From NCBI RefSeq assembly GCF_006974145.1, contig NZ_CP039456.1, positions 558,001 through 622,000 on the forward strand: a DNA stretch of 64,000 bases, given 5' to 3'. Of the stretch, positions 11,213-20,589 are shown piece after piece. The notes beneath the pieces were generated by a model. That model was not told where the DNA came from. It saw only the letters and a list, made by a program, of their open reading frames with translations, and did not search any database. Source of the stretch: Changchengzhania lutea (lineage in GTDB: Bacteria; Bacteroidota; Bacteroidia; Flavobacteriales; Flavobacteriaceae). Position 1 is the first letter of the stretch. The number at the start of each line of letters is the position of its first letter. Position numbers and translations under genes: made by a program.

Positions 11213-12748
11213 TTATTCCCACTCAATGGTTGCTGGTGGTTTTGAACTAATGTCATAAACTACTCTATTAACGCCTTTTACTTTATTTATTATATCATTT
11301 GATGTTTTTTGAAGAAAAGCGTATGGTAAATTCACCCAATCGGCCGTCATACCGTCGGTGCTTTCTACCGCTCTAAGTGCTACACATTTTTCGTAGGTGC
11401 GCTCATCACCCATAACGCCTACGCTATTTACCGGTAAAAGCATTGCGCCAGCTTGCCACACCTTATCATAAAGATTCCATTCACGTAAACCATTAATAAA
11501 TATAGCATCTACTTCCTGTAAAATACGAACTTTCTCTTCCGTAATATCGCCTAATATACGAATGGCTAAACCTGGACCTGGAAAGGGATGGCGTCCTAAA
11601 AGTTCGGGATCAATTCCCAATGTCGCACCAACACGTCTTACTTCGTCCTTAAACAATGCTTTAAGCGGTTCTACTATTTTAAGCTTCATAAAATCTGGTA
11701 AACCACCAACATTATGGTGACTTTTAATGGTTGCTGAAGGCCCTCCAGTTGCCGAAACACTTTCAATAACATCTGGATAAATGGTGCCTTGTGCCAGCCA
11801 TTTTACACCTTCTATATGGTGGGCTTCATCATCAAAAACCTCAATAAAAGCATTCCCAATGGCCTTACGCTTTTTTTCTGGATCATCAATGCCCCTTAAT
11901 GCATCTAAAAACCGTTTGGAAGCATCAACGCCTTTAACATTAAGCCCCATGCCTTCATACTGATTTAATACACTCTGAAATTCATTTTTCCGAAGCAAAC
12001 CATTGTTGACAAAAATACAATACAGGTTTTTTCCAATGGCTTTATGTAATAGCACAGCAGCTACTGAAGAATCTACACCTCCAGAAAGCCCTAAGACCAC
12101 CTTATCATTTCCAACTTTATTTTGAATAGCCTCCACCGTTTCCTCAACAAACGAATCTGGTGTCCAATCCTGTTTTAGGCCAGCAATGCGAACCAAAAAA
12201 TTTTCCAATAGTTGTTTCCCATCGGTTGTATGATATACCTCGGGGTGGAATTGAATAGCATATGTTTGCTCATCTTCAATTTTATAGGCCGCATATTTAA
12301 CATCATTGGTACTTGCAAGTAATATAGCCTTAGTTGGAAGGTGCTTAATGGTATCGCTATGGCTCATCCAAACTTGACTGCCTTTATTAATGGCTGTAAA
12401 AAATTCGGCGTCGCTTTTTACAAAAGACAGATTCGCACGGCCATACTCTCTAGTATTAGATGGAGCCACTTCTCCACCAGAAAAATGTGCCAAATACTGG
12501 GCGCCATAACATACGGCTAGCAAGGGCTTTTTACCTCGAATTTGTGATAAGTCTGGATGTGGTGCATCTTCTCCTCTTACTGAAAATGGGCTACCTGAAA
12601 GAATCACAGCATTATAATCTGTAACCGCAGAGGGCATTTTGTTATAGGGGTGAATTTCGCAATAAATGTTGAGTTCTCTAACTCTTCGGGCTATAAGTTG
12701 TGTGTATTGTGAGCCGAAATCTAAAATAAGGACCTTGTCGTGTTGCAT
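11213..12748 (-). CDS. guaA: GMP synthase (glutamine-hydrolysing)
   Basis: GuaA aminates XMP to GMP in purine synthesis. The N-terminal class I amidotransferase has the nucleophile in LAVCYGAQ (Cys80) and the catalytic His-Glu in QFHPEVYH. The ATP-pyrophosphatase domain has the P-loop [10 protein letters not shown], and the C-terminal dimerisation domain ends in KPPATIEWE, typical of the family. I take the ATG at 12748 ([14 protein letters not shown], 511 aa); the frame also extends two codons further to a TTG. A full -7 box lies only 3 bp before this ATG, so the mRNA may have almost no leader. Confidence 0.97.
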   Translation of the reverse strand: MQHDKVLILDFGSQYTQLIARRVRELNIYCEIHPYNKMPSAVTDYNAVILSGSPFSVRGEDAPHPDLSQIRGKKPLLAVCYGAQYLAHFSGGEVAPSNTREYGRANLSFVKSDAEFFTAINKGSQVWMSHSDTIKHLPTKAILLASTNDVKYAAYKIEDEQTYAIQFHPEVYHTTDGKQLLENFLVRIAGLKQDWTPDSFVEETVEAIQNKVGNDKVVLGLSGGVDSSVAAVLLHKAIGKNLYCIFVNNGLLRKNEFQSVLNQYEGMGLNVKGVDASKRFLDALRGIDDPEKKRKAIGNAFIEVFDDEAHHIEGVKWLAQGTIYPDVIESVSATGGPSATIKSHHNVGGLPDFMKLKIVEPLKALFKDEVRRVGATLGIDPELLGRHPFPGPGLAIRILGDITEEKVRILQEVDAIFINGLREWNLYDKVWQAGAMLLPVNSVGVMGDERTYEKCVALRAVESTDGMTADWVNLPYAFLQKTSNDIINKVKGVNRVVYDISSKPPATIEWE

Positions 12749-12751
12749 GCG

Positions 12752-12759
12752 CAAAAATA
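12752..12759 (-). promoter_or_regulatory. -7 box abutting the guaA start
   Basis: The minus strand reads TATTTTTG, a perfect TAnnTTTG, ending 3 bp before the guaA ATG. No TTG is seen at the -33 distance. If used, transcription would start at or inside the ATG. Confidence 0.4.
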
Positions 12760-12799
12760 GGAATTGATTTTATATTGACATATCCTGAATGCCATTTTT

Positions 12800-12971
12800 A
12801 TTGATGAACTGGTTTAAACTTTTTGTCTTTAACCGAAAATGAGTTGAAATTTATTCAGATGAGGCACTTTATGCAAGGCATAGCAGAGCTACGCATAAGA
12901 AAAGTAACGACATATGGGCAAATTTCAGCCATTTTTTAGGAAACAGAAAAAGTTTAAACCAGTTCATCAAT
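12800..12971. repeat. 172-bp hairpin element, copy A (GTTTAAAC-armed family)
   Basis: Perfect 25-bp inverted repeats occupy 12800-12824 and 12947-12971 and contain GAACTGGTTTAAACTTTTT. Inside, AAAATG..TGAAATTT (about 12836-12851) pairs with AAATTTCA..CATTTT (about 12921-12936). A central stem TTATGC..TAGC-AGA-GCTA.GCATAA lies near 12869-12898. The right arm ends 2 bp beyond the stop codon of the decarboxylase gene, and guaA starts about 50 bp past the left arm. A diverged second copy is at 50096-50256. No coding capacity is seen. It could be a non-autonomous mobile element or an RNA hairpin. Confidence 0.75.
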
Positions 12972-12973
12972 AT

Positions 12974-14344
12974 TTAAATCATGGTATCCAATATCATTTT
13001 AATATCCTTTTCGGTCGTATCTGGATTGATAAAACAAAACCGTGATACGGTCTCAAAAGTATCGCCTTGTTTCCATTTGGTAGGTGTCACTAAAGCAAAA
13101 CCTTTATTATGATTTTCGTAAGTCCAATGTGTGTAATTTTCAGGTTTCCAGCCTACTCTTCTATATAATACACACGATAAACTTGGTGCTCTCACAAGTT
13201 CAACATGTGGCATATCTTCAATCATCTCTCCTGCTATTTGAGCTAATTCGATACCCCGTTCTACGGCTTCCTTATATTTATCGGTGCCGTGGGTAGCCAA
13301 TGAAAACCATAATGGCAAACCTCGAACACGACGGGTTAATTGTATTTGATAATCGGTGGGATTAAAGCCGTGCGCCCCTTCATCTTTAAAAATATCAAGA
13401 TAAGACCCCTCTTGTGAATGTGCGTTTTTTGCCAATTCTGGATGTCTATAAATAACCGCTCCACAATCATAAGGTGAAAACATCCATTTATGTGGATCTA
13501 TGGTAATACTATCAGCGTGCTCTATGCCATTAAACAAATGCTTGACAGAATCTGCAACTAAAGCGCCACCACCATAGGCCGCATCGACATGAAACCATAA
13601 GTTTTCTTTTTTGCAAATTTGAGCAACACCATTTAAATCGTCAATAATTCCCGCATTTGTAGTACCTCCTGTCGCAACTACTGCAAATAATCGTTTTCTC
13701 TGATGCGGTGTTAAACCGTCAATGGCATGTTGTAACGCAGGACCCTCCAATCGGTCTTCAGTTTCTACTAGGAGCAAATCCACATCAATGACCTTCGCCA
13801 TGGCTTTTATGGAAGAATGCGCCCCAATGGATGTTATAATGAGCCCTTTTTCTCCTTTAAATTCTTCCTGTTCTCTCCAATGTTCGCGTGCGGTTACCAT
13901 AGCCGATAGATTTGCGGCTGTTCCGCCACTCGTGAACACACCCAATGCTCCTGCTGGTAAACCGGTTAAAGACACAATCCATTTCATGGCCTCGTTTTCA
14001 CAAAAAATCCCTCCAGCACCTTCCATCCAATAGGCTCCGTGAATACTTGACGCCGAGGTTACCAAATCGAACATGATAGCTGCTCGAGTTGGAGAAGCTG
14101 GCACAAATGCGAGATGCCTTGGGTGATCGATAGCCACATTGGCTTTGGCTAAATATTTTCGCCAGAGCTTAAAGGCATACTCGCCCCCAATACCGTCCTT
14201 AGTTATGGTCTCGCCAACAAGCGCTTTAAGCTCTTCTTCCTTTTTTGGTTTACCGATTTTATCTTCTACAGCAGATATTCTTCCAATAGCATATTTCATG
14301 ACATCCAATGTCATTTCTACTAAATCTATATCAATTTTATGCAT
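12974..14344 (-). CDS. PLP-dependent group II decarboxylase (aromatic-L-amino-acid type)
   Basis: A 456-residue cytoplasmic enzyme of the glutamate/aromatic amino-acid decarboxylase family. The PLP Schiff-base lysine is in SITIDPHKW (Lys286), the cofactor-binding aspartate in FHVDAAYGGG (Asp254), and the substrate-site HPRH and TSGGTAANLSA stretches are present. The family decarboxylates amino acids to amines. The substrate (aromatic residue, glutamate or diaminobutyrate) cannot be settled from the sequence. It starts 7 bp after the bshC stop on the same strand, so the two share a transcript. Hairpin element A directly follows its stop codon. Confidence 0.9.
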   Translation of the reverse strand: MHKIDIDLVEMTLDVMKYAIGRISAVEDKIGKPKKEEELKALVGETITKDGIGGEYAFKLWRKYLAKANVAIDHPRHLAFVPASPTRAAIMFDLVTSASSIHGAYWMEGAGGIFCENEAMKWIVSLTGLPAGALGVFTSGGTAANLSAMVTAREHWREQEEFKGEKGLIITSIGAHSSIKAMAKVIDVDLLLVETEDRLEGPALQHAIDGLTPHQRKRLFAVVATGGTTNAGIIDDLNGVAQICKKENLWFHVDAAYGGGALVADSVKHLFNGIEHADSITIDPHKWMFSPYDCGAVIYRHPELAKNAHSQEGSYLDIFKDEGAHGFNPTDYQIQLTRRVRGLPLWFSLATHGTDKYKEAVERGIELAQIAGEMIEDMPHVELVRAPSLSCVLYRRVGWKPENYTHWTYENHNKGFALVTPTKWKQGDTFETVSRFCFINPDTTEKDIKMILDTMI

Positions 14345-14351
14345 TGTTTAT

Positions 14352-15953
14352 TTATAAAGTTAATAGTGTAAACTCCAATTTTAAAGGTTCTAAATGATCT
14401 ATCAATTGCGGAATCAATTGCTCTCCATATTCTAAATAAAATTCTGAAAAATTAGTGTTACGCTCTTGTAAATTTCCATTAGGGAATAATTCATTTTGTA
14501 ACTCTGTAATTCTTAAAACATGATCCGATAATTTTATTTTTTGAGCCTTTAATAAACGATTTTCCAAGTTTTCCAAACCTTTTAATTGTTTGACTTCTTG
14601 AGCTCTTACAGCGCCTATAAAGGATTTATCTGTTTGTTCTGCCAATTTGTACAAATTTTTGAATTGATTTATTAGGTGGTTTTTTTGATCTGAAAAATCA
14701 ATATCAATATTTGATATGGCTCTCACTTTTTTATTGATAAACGCATGTCGTTTTAGAAAAATATCGACTTTTGAAATGTCTAATTTAACCAATTTTTCCT
14801 TTTGATTATGTGTTTGAATGACCATCGAATTTCTAAGTAGCAAGATAGGAAACGTCACTTTGCTTGTATCAAAGTAAGATTTCAACTGAAACCAATAAGC
14901 CAACTCACCACCTCCACCAATATAACACAGATTGGGCAGAATAACTTCTTGATAAAGCGGACGCATAATGACATTAGGCGAAAAGCGCTCAGGAAAATTC
15001 GCAACTTCTTTTAATATCTCAGGCTTAGTCCAAACGATATCTGTATTTAAAATTTTATAAGCTTGATCTTCAAAAACAATACGTTCCCGTAAGTCATCTT
15101 TCAGATAAAACAGATTAATTTCTCTGGGATTTACCTGTATTTTATAATTTCTCGGTAATGCATTTATACACTTATTAGTTTCAGAAACTTTGTTATGGGA
15201 TGTCTGATTGACTAACTCGTCTTCAAGAAATGGAACAAACTGTTTTTTTAATTCCGCATCATTGGCATCAATAATTACCAATCCGTAATCCTTGAACAAT
15301 TCATTGGCTAAAAAACGTGTTGCTTCGGCTAAGTTATCATGCTTCAAATAGGCCTCTTTAAACAAGGCTCTTAATTCATTGGCGTTATCTCCTGCGCCTA
15401 GTTCCTTCGAAAATAAATCAAAAACGCCATCAAGACCATTGGTGGAGAGCTCGCCAACAGCGCCGCTGGCATTTTTGGTCCACATCAATTTTTTTCCTTT
15501 AAAGTTGAAGTAATTAATTTCTTCAAAATCATGATCCTCGGTCGCCATCCAATATATGGGTACAAAGTTATATTCTGAATACTTACTTTTTAATTGCTTG
15601 GCTAAATTTATGGTCGATACTATTTTGTATAAAAAATACAAAGGCCCTGTGAACAAATTCAACTGATGCCCAGTTGTTATGGTAAATGTGTTGTCGGATT
15701 TTAAGCTTACAATATGTTGTTCTGTTGATTCTGATACGGCTATATTCTGATACTGCTTTTTTAAAACATCTGTTAAAATAGTTCTCGATTGTGCCGGAAA
15801 GGATACTTGTTTCTCTTCTATTTGAAGTTTGAAGTTTTCAAGATTTGGAAATCTATTGTAAAATGATTTCAAATCCTGTTTTTCATCTAGATAATCACAA
15901 ATAAGTGCTGAAAAATATCCTGTGTCTTTAAATGAAATACTGTCTGATGGCAT
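14352..15953 (-). CDS. bshC: Bacillithiol biosynthesis cysteine-adding enzyme BshC
   Basis: The 533-residue protein matches BshC, proposed to add cysteine to glucosaminyl-malate as the last step of bacillithiol synthesis. Visible landmarks are TITTGHQLNLFTGPLYFLYKI near residues 94-114, FVPIYWMATEDHDFEEINYFNF, and a later coiled-coil-prone stretch before the C-terminal helices. Bacillithiol is a low-molecular-weight thiol found in Firmicutes and many Bacteroidota. bshA and bshB are not in this window. A good promoter lies immediately upstream and the PLP decarboxylase follows in the same operon. Confidence 0.93.
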   Translation of the reverse strand: MPSDSISFKDTGYFSALICDYLDEKQDLKSFYNRFPNLENFKLQIEEKQVSFPAQSRTILTDVLKKQYQNIAVSESTEQHIVSLKSDNTFTITTGHQLNLFTGPLYFLYKIVSTINLAKQLKSKYSEYNFVPIYWMATEDHDFEEINYFNFKGKKLMWTKNASGAVGELSTNGLDGVFDLFSKELGAGDNANELRALFKEAYLKHDNLAEATRFLANELFKDYGLVIIDANDAELKKQFVPFLEDELVNQTSHNKVSETNKCINALPRNYKIQVNPREINLFYLKDDLRERIVFEDQAYKILNTDIVWTKPEILKEVANFPERFSPNVIMRPLYQEVILPNLCYIGGGGELAYWFQLKSYFDTSKVTFPILLLRNSMVIQTHNQKEKLVKLDISKVDIFLKRHAFINKKVRAISNIDIDFSDQKNHLINQFKNLYKLAEQTDKSFIGAVRAQEVKQLKGLENLENRLLKAQKIKLSDHVLRITELQNELFPNGNLQERNTNFSEFYLEYGEQLIPQLIDHLEPLKLEFTLLTL

Positions 15954-15973
15954 ACGTTACTAAATTTTAAACA

Positions 15974-16006
15974 CAAATATACTGCTATTCAATTTTGGAA
16001 ATCCAA
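15974..16006 (-). promoter_or_regulatory. Promoter of bshC
   Basis: On the minus strand TTG (16006-16004) and TATATTTG (15981-15974) are separated by 22 bp, fitting the Flavobacteriaceae promoter pattern. The leader to the ATG at 15953 is about 15-20 bases. Confidence 0.6.
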
Positions 16007-16296
16007 AAATATAGTTAAGAGTTATCCCAATTACAACATAAATCACACTTAAAAATATCGCTTGTATTTAGTAAGGAGCGACTAAAACTGGGTGCTATGG
16101 TTTATAGGGTTGATGATGTCATGTTTATAAATTTTTGGGAAAATGGAAAATTATTTTTAGTCAATGCCATTTTTTTCACAAACAACAACGCCGAAGAATT
16201 ATAGTTTTTCCTAGCAAAAAATTGATTCAAAATCAAGCTATAACATTTGTTTTTTTCGTATCTTATGCTATACAAAAAATTAAAATACAGAATGTT
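16007..16296. other. Divergent intergenic region
   Basis: This stretch separates divergent bshC and the carboxypeptidase-regulatory-like gene. The frame of the latter is open back to an ATG at 16135, but that extension has no recognisable content and would place a poor sequence ahead of a clean signal peptide. No convincing plus-strand TAnnTTTG box, repeat or RNA was found. Confidence 0.4.
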
Positions 16297-17565
16297 ATGA
16301 AAAACAAGATAATCTTATCATGCGTGGTCTTAGGTTTTTTTTTCATATGTAATTTACAAAACCTAAATGCCCAAAACAATGACTCCTTTGAAGCGTTTAA
16401 AGGAAGCGTTTTAGATAGTGCTACCAAAGTGCCTTTAATTTTTAGTGATATTGTCGTTAATGGTTCAAATATCAGCACTATAACAAACAATGAGGGTGAG
16501 TTTGTATTAAAAATTCCGAATAATCTTTTAACCGAAACTTTAATAATCTCTCATTTAGGATATCAAACGACACAGATAAAGATTTCCGATTTAGAAAACC
16601 AGCAAACCATTCTATTGGCACCAGCGGTCACAACTCTGGCTGAAGTAAACATTTTCAATTCTAAATATGAGAACGATGCTAAAGGCTTATTTCTAGCCAT
16701 GCTGAAAAAGAAAAGCGATCTTTACAGTAATGGTAACACACTAATGACCGGGTTTTACAGGGAAACCATTAAAAAAAGACGTCGAAACGCCTCATTATCT
16801 GAAGCCGTGGTTCAAATACACAAACAGCCCTATACAAATCTTAAAAGAGACGCCATAGAGTTAGTAAAGGCGAGAAAGAACACCAATTACTCGCGCCTAG
16901 ATACGATTGCCATAAAACTACAAGGTGGTCCGTTTAGTAATTTGTATACCGACATTATCAAATACCCTGAATTTATATTCACAAAAGAAGATATTCTGCT
17001 TTATGACTTTAGCTTTGATACGCCAATTCAATCCAATCAAAATATGGTTTATGTAGTTAACTTTAAACAAAAACCAAATATCTATACACCATTGTATTAC
17101 GGCAAATTATATATAGATTCTAAAAGCTTAGCGCTTACAAATGCTGTGTACAGCCTGAATGTTGAAAACAGGGAGTTATCTAGCCAAATGTATGTGCGCA
17201 AGAAACCTAGGAAAGTCGATGTGTATCCAACTGAGGCTTCCTATCGTGTGAATTACAGAACTAAAAACGGTAAATGGCATTATGCTTACAGCAACATATC
17301 CCTAACCTTTAAAGTGAACTGGAAGGGTAAACTTTTTAATAGTGTTTATACCCTCAATAGTGAAATGGCTATTACAGATTGGAAACCTATAGACACGCGA
17401 ATAGCAAAAACAAGAGGGAATATGCTAAGACCTACAACAATTCTGACCGATAAAGTTTCTGGTTTCTCAGATCCTGAATTTTGGGGAGAATATAATATTA
17501 TAGAACCAGAGAAATCTATTGAGTCTGCCATAAAAAAAATACAAAAGCAATTGAAAAGGACTTAA
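16297..17565 (+). CDS. Carboxypeptidase-like regulatory domain protein, exported
   Basis: I place the start at 16297, giving the signal peptide MKNKIILSCVVLGFFF..LNAQ and 422 residues. After the signal comes a carboxypeptidase-D regulatory-like beta-sandwich (FKGSVLDSATKVPLIFSDIVV...NEGEFVLKIP...ISHLGYQT, about residues 33-115), a module common at the N-terminus of SusC/TonB receptors but here without a plug or barrel. The rest, from about residue 130, is rich in aromatic residues and beta strands, resembling uncharacterised Bacteroidota envelope proteins. It probably acts in the periplasm or at the outer membrane; the function is unknown. A very small lipoprotein gene follows 48 bp downstream. 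Confidence 0.75.
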   Translation: MKNKIILSCVVLGFFFICNLQNLNAQNNDSFEAFKGSVLDSATKVPLIFSDIVVNGSNISTITNNEGEFVLKIPNNLLTETLIISHLGYQTTQIKISDLENQQTILLAPAVTTLAEVNIFNSKYENDAKGLFLAMLKKKSDLYSNGNTLMTGFYRETIKKRRRNASLSEAVVQIHKQPYTNLKRDAIELVKARKNTNYSRLDTIAIKLQGGPFSNLYTDIIKYPEFIFTKEDILLYDFSFDTPIQSNQNMVYVVNFKQKPNIYTPLYYGKLYIDSKSLALTNAVYSLNVENRELSSQMYVRKKPRKVDVYPTEASYRVNYRTKNGKWHYAYSNISLTFKVNWKGKLFNSVYTLNSEMAITDWKPIDTRIAKTRGNMLRPTTILTDKVSGFSDPEFWGEYNIIEPEKSIESAIKKIQKQLKRT

Positions 17566-17613
17566 ATTAAAAGATTAATTTTAACTTTAAGCATCTATTT
17601 TAAACCAATCCTT

Positions 17614-17730
17614 ATGAACATCAGAAAAACAATTCTCATCATTTTTATAGCACCGTTTCTTCTTTTTAATTGCAGTAGCGATAGTAGTGATGATTCACCT
17701 ACAGCAAGGACTTATAATAATGTTTGGTAA
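17614..17730 (+). CDS. 38-residue lipoprotein
   Basis: ATG at 17614 and TAA at 17728-17730 enclose 38 codons. The product has a basic N-terminus, the hydrophobic stretch TILIIFIAPFLLF, a lipobox-like LFNC at residues 17-20, and the SSDSSDDSP tail typical of Bacteroidota lipoproteins. The mature peptide would be only 19 residues, ending YNNVW. It may be a genuine lipopeptide or the N-terminal stub of a lipoprotein gene whose remainder has been lost; the next bases contain a second stop and then run into convergent rimO. Confidence 0.5.
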   Translation: MNIRKTILIIFIAPFLLFNCSSDSSDDSPTARTYNNVW

Positions 17731-17750
17731 TAAACCAATTATAATTTTGC

Positions 17751-19061
17751 CTATAATGATGCAGTAACTTCCGCATACAAATCGAAATCTTCGGCTTCAG
17801 TAATTTTAACCCTTGTAAACTCGCCTGTTTTTAGATACGTGTCTGTCGCGCTAATTAAAACCTCGTTATCAACATCTGGGGAATCAAATTCTGTTCTTCC
17901 AACAAAATATTGACCTTCTTTTCTATCAATAACCACCTTTAATACTTGTCCGATTTTGGCCTGATTCAATTCCCATGAAATCTGTGATTGTATTTCCATA
18001 ATTTCATTGGCGCGCGCCATTTTGATATCCTCTGGCACATCGTCCACCAAATTATAGGCATGGGTATTCTCTTCATGGCTATACGTAAAACAGCCTAAAC
18101 GTTCAAAACGCATATCTATAACCCATTGCTTTAGGGTTTGATAATCTTCTTCAGTTTCTCCAGGATATCCAACTATTAGAGTCGTTCTAATGGTCATGTT
18201 GGGTACTGCCGCTCTAAAATCTTGGAGTAGTTTCGTGGTTTTTTCCTTAGTAGTCCCACGGCGCATACTTTTTAGAATTGAATCTGAAATATGCTGTAAC
18301 GGAATATCTATATAATTGCAAACTTTAGGTTCCCTATTCATGACGTCTAAGACATCCATTGGGAATCCTGTTGGAAAGGCATAATGTAAACGAATCCACT
18401 CCACACCTTCAACTTTTACCAAAGCCCCTAGTAATTCTGCTAAGTTTCTTTTTTTATATAAATCTAAACCATAGTAGGTTAAATCTTGTGCAATTAAAAT
18501 GAGTTCTTTAACGCCATTTGCTGCTAATTTTTCAGCTTCGATAACGATATCCTCAATAGGCGTGCTTCTATGTTTACCTCGCATAATGGGAATGGCGCAG
18601 AAACTACATGGTCTGTCACAGCCTTCAGCTATTTTTAAATAGGCATAATTTTTAGGAGTCGTGGTTAACCGTTCTCCAATCAGTTCATGTTTATAATCGG
18701 CTCCAAGCGCCTTTAATAATCCGGGAAGTTCTGTAGTACCAAAGTATTCATCAACATTCGGGATTTCCTTTAGTAAATCTGGTTTATACCGCTCGCTTAA
18801 ACAACCGGTTACAAATACCTTATCCACATCACCATCATCTTTTTTCTGAACATACTCCAAGATGGTATTCACACTTTCCTCTTTAGCATTTTTTATAAAA
18901 CCACAGGTATTAATGACTACTATATTGCCTTCTTCTTCATGCACTACGTCCTTACCACTAGCTTTTAATTGCCCCATTAAAACCTCACTATCGTAAACGT
19001 TCTTGCTGCAACCTAAGGTCACTACGTTTATTCTATTCTTCTTTAAAGACTTTGTTCTCAT
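17751..19061 (-). CDS. rimO: Ribosomal protein uS12 methylthiotransferase RimO
   Basis: RimO is a radical-SAM enzyme that adds a methylthio group to an aspartate of ribosomal protein uS12. The N-terminal cluster cysteines are Cys18 (LGCSKN), Cys53 (NTCGF) and Cys87 (TGCLSE). The radical-SAM triad is CDRPCSFC (Cys148, 152, 155). A C-terminal TRAM domain covers about residues 370-436, and the 436-residue length fits. The first ATG (MRTKSLKKNR) is used. It converges on the 38-residue lipoprotein with 20 bp between the ends. Confidence 0.96.
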   Translation of the reverse strand: MRTKSLKKNRINVVTLGCSKNVYDSEVLMGQLKASGKDVVHEEEGNIVVINTCGFIKNAKEESVNTILEYVQKKDDGDVDKVFVTGCLSERYKPDLLKEIPNVDEYFGTTELPGLLKALGADYKHELIGERLTTTPKNYAYLKIAEGCDRPCSFCAIPIMRGKHRSTPIEDIVIEAEKLAANGVKELILIAQDLTYYGLDLYKKRNLAELLGALVKVEGVEWIRLHYAFPTGFPMDVLDVMNREPKVCNYIDIPLQHISDSILKSMRRGTTKEKTTKLLQDFRAAVPNMTIRTTLIVGYPGETEEDYQTLKQWVIDMRFERLGCFTYSHEENTHAYNLVDDVPEDIKMARANEIMEIQSQISWELNQAKIGQVLKVVIDRKEGQYFVGRTEFDSPDVDNEVLISATDTYLKTGEFTRVKITEAEDFDLYAEVTASL

Positions 19062-19081
19062 ACGATCTGTAATTCAGGGCG

Positions 19082-19089
19082 CAAAGATA
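19082..19089 (-). promoter_or_regulatory. -7 box for rimO
   Basis: The minus strand reads TATCTTTG, a full TAnnTTTG, 20 bp before the ATG at 19061. No -33 TTG is evident. Confidence 0.45.
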
Positions 19090-19134
19090 CGTAATGATTG
19101 TGGATTTATGAGCTAATGCGTAATTTATGAAGAC

Positions 19135-19563
19135 CTAGTTTCGGTCTTGAAAAGGAACAATTTTTCCTTTTTCAACATAATTTTTAAGTCCGTTTAAAAG
19201 CATTGCCCAACAAAAAGAGGAATGTTTGAAATTGTCATTTGGCATTTTCCAGTTTTCATGACTAAACTTGAGCCATGTGGCATTATCTTTTGGCTCTAAA
19301 TCAAAACCAAAGGTAGTGCCTTCCCAATCCTTATCAGATTTGGTCATTTTGAAATAAATTGAAGTATTCTTTTGTACGTCGGAAACCTTGCAGTACCAAT
19401 TAAAATCATCAGTAAAATTCAGATTGTACTCCGCTCCTAATTCTGGCCTTCCTGAACTTTTAAGCGACCACCAATTATTAAGGTGCTCAGGTTTTGTAAC
19501 GGCATCAAAAACCTGCTTTGGTGATGCTTTAATTAGAAGATTATGATAGATATTAACGGCCAT
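19135..19563 (-). CDS. SRPBCC / AHSA1-like domain protein
   Basis: A 142-residue soluble protein with the START/SRPBCC pattern: IYHNLLIKASPKQVFDAVTKPEHLNNWW at the start, a beta-sheet middle, and a C-terminal helix HSSFCWAMLLNGLKNYVEKG. Members related to the Aha1 C-terminal domain bind hydrophobic ligands or act as small-molecule response proteins, and the specific role is unknown. It lies between rimO and ftsY on the same strand, 44 bp after the ftsY stop, and may be read from the ftsY transcript. Confidence 0.82.
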   Translation of the reverse strand: MAVNIYHNLLIKASPKQVFDAVTKPEHLNNWWSLKSSGRPELGAEYNLNFTDDFNWYCKVSDVQKNTSIYFKMTKSDKDWEGTTFGFDLEPKDNATWLKFSHENWKMPNDNFKHSSFCWAMLLNGLKNYVEKGKIVPFQDRN

Positions 19564-19607
19564 GAAGCTATTATTTATTTAAAATAAATATACTAAAAAA
19601 AATAAGT

Positions 19608-20561
19608 CTATTTAAAAAACGAATCTACAAACTCAAATTTATTAAACACTTGCAAATCTTCAATACCTTCTCCTACGCCGATATATTTAACAGGAATTTT
19701 AAATTGGTCTGAAATTCCAATCACCACGCCTCCTTTTGCAGTCCCATCTAATTTGGTCACTGCTAAAGATGTAACCTCTGTGGCCGCTGTAAACTGTTTA
19801 GCCTGTTCAAATGCATTTTGCCCAGTGGAGCCATCTAAAACCAATAGTACATCATTTGGAGTATCCTCGACTACTTTTTGCATCACACGTTTTACCTTGG
19901 TAAGCTCATTCATTAAGTTTACCTTATTGTGCAAACGACCTGCCGTGTCTATGATGACAACATCTGCATTTTGGGTAACCGCACTTTGCAAGGTATCGAA
20001 AGCGACTGATGCAGGGTCACTTCCCATAGATTGCTTCACCAAAGGCACATCAACCCGGTCTGCCCAAACCTGGAGTTGGTCTATAGCGGCCGCTCTAAAC
20101 GTATCGGCTGCTCCCAAAACAACATTTAATCCTTGCTTTTTAAATTGATAGGCTAATTTACCTATTGTTGTAGTTTTACCAACGCCATTAACACCAACTA
20201 CCATAATGACATAGGGTCGTTTATCTTTAGGAATTGTAAAATCTGTTTCTTCACCTACATTGGTCTCAGATAACAGTCCTGCTATTTCTTCTCTTAGGAT
20301 TTGATTTAGTTCATCCGTTCCTAGATATTTATCTTGAGACACACGGGCCTCTATTCTATCAATAATTTTTAAAGTCGTATTTACACCCACATCACTAGAC
20401 ACTAAAACTTCCTCTAAATTATCTAAAACCTCATCGTCTACCTTAGATTTTCCAGCAACTGCTTTACTTAGTTTACCAAAAAAAGTTGATTTTGATTTTT
20501 CTAAACCTTTATCTAGGGTTTCCTTTTTTTCTGATGAAAATATGTTTTTAAAAAAACTCAT
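19608..20561 (-). CDS. ftsY: Signal recognition particle receptor FtsY
   Basis: FtsY is the membrane-associated SRP receptor GTPase that hands ribosome-nascent chain complexes to the translocon. The 317-residue form lacks a long acidic A domain and starts straight at an amphipathic helix (SFFKNIFSS). The N domain is followed by the G domain with P-loop VVGVNGVGKT (121-130), DTFRAAA, DTAGRLHNK, TKLDGTAKGG and the closing GVGEGIEDLQVF. In Bacteroidota ftsY usually follows rpmB-rpmG-DUF4295, as here, although a terminator and a structured spacer separate them. Confidence 0.97.
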   Translation of the reverse strand: MSFFKNIFSSEKKETLDKGLEKSKSTFFGKLSKAVAGKSKVDDEVLDNLEEVLVSSDVGVNTTLKIIDRIEARVSQDKYLGTDELNQILREEIAGLLSETNVGEETDFTIPKDKRPYVIMVVGVNGVGKTTTIGKLAYQFKKQGLNVVLGAADTFRAAAIDQLQVWADRVDVPLVKQSMGSDPASVAFDTLQSAVTQNADVVIIDTAGRLHNKVNLMNELTKVKRVMQKVVEDTPNDVLLVLDGSTGQNAFEQAKQFTAATEVTSLAVTKLDGTAKGGVVIGISDQFKIPVKYIGVGEGIEDLQVFNKFEFVDSFFK

Positions 20562-20589
20562 GTGTTATTCGTTGTTTAATGTCGAGTAA

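Noticed and set aside
16135-16296. N-terminal extension of the carboxypeptidase-regulatory-like protein
   Set aside because: The extra 54 codons have no homology-like content and precede a perfect signal peptide at 16297; the internal ATG is a better start.
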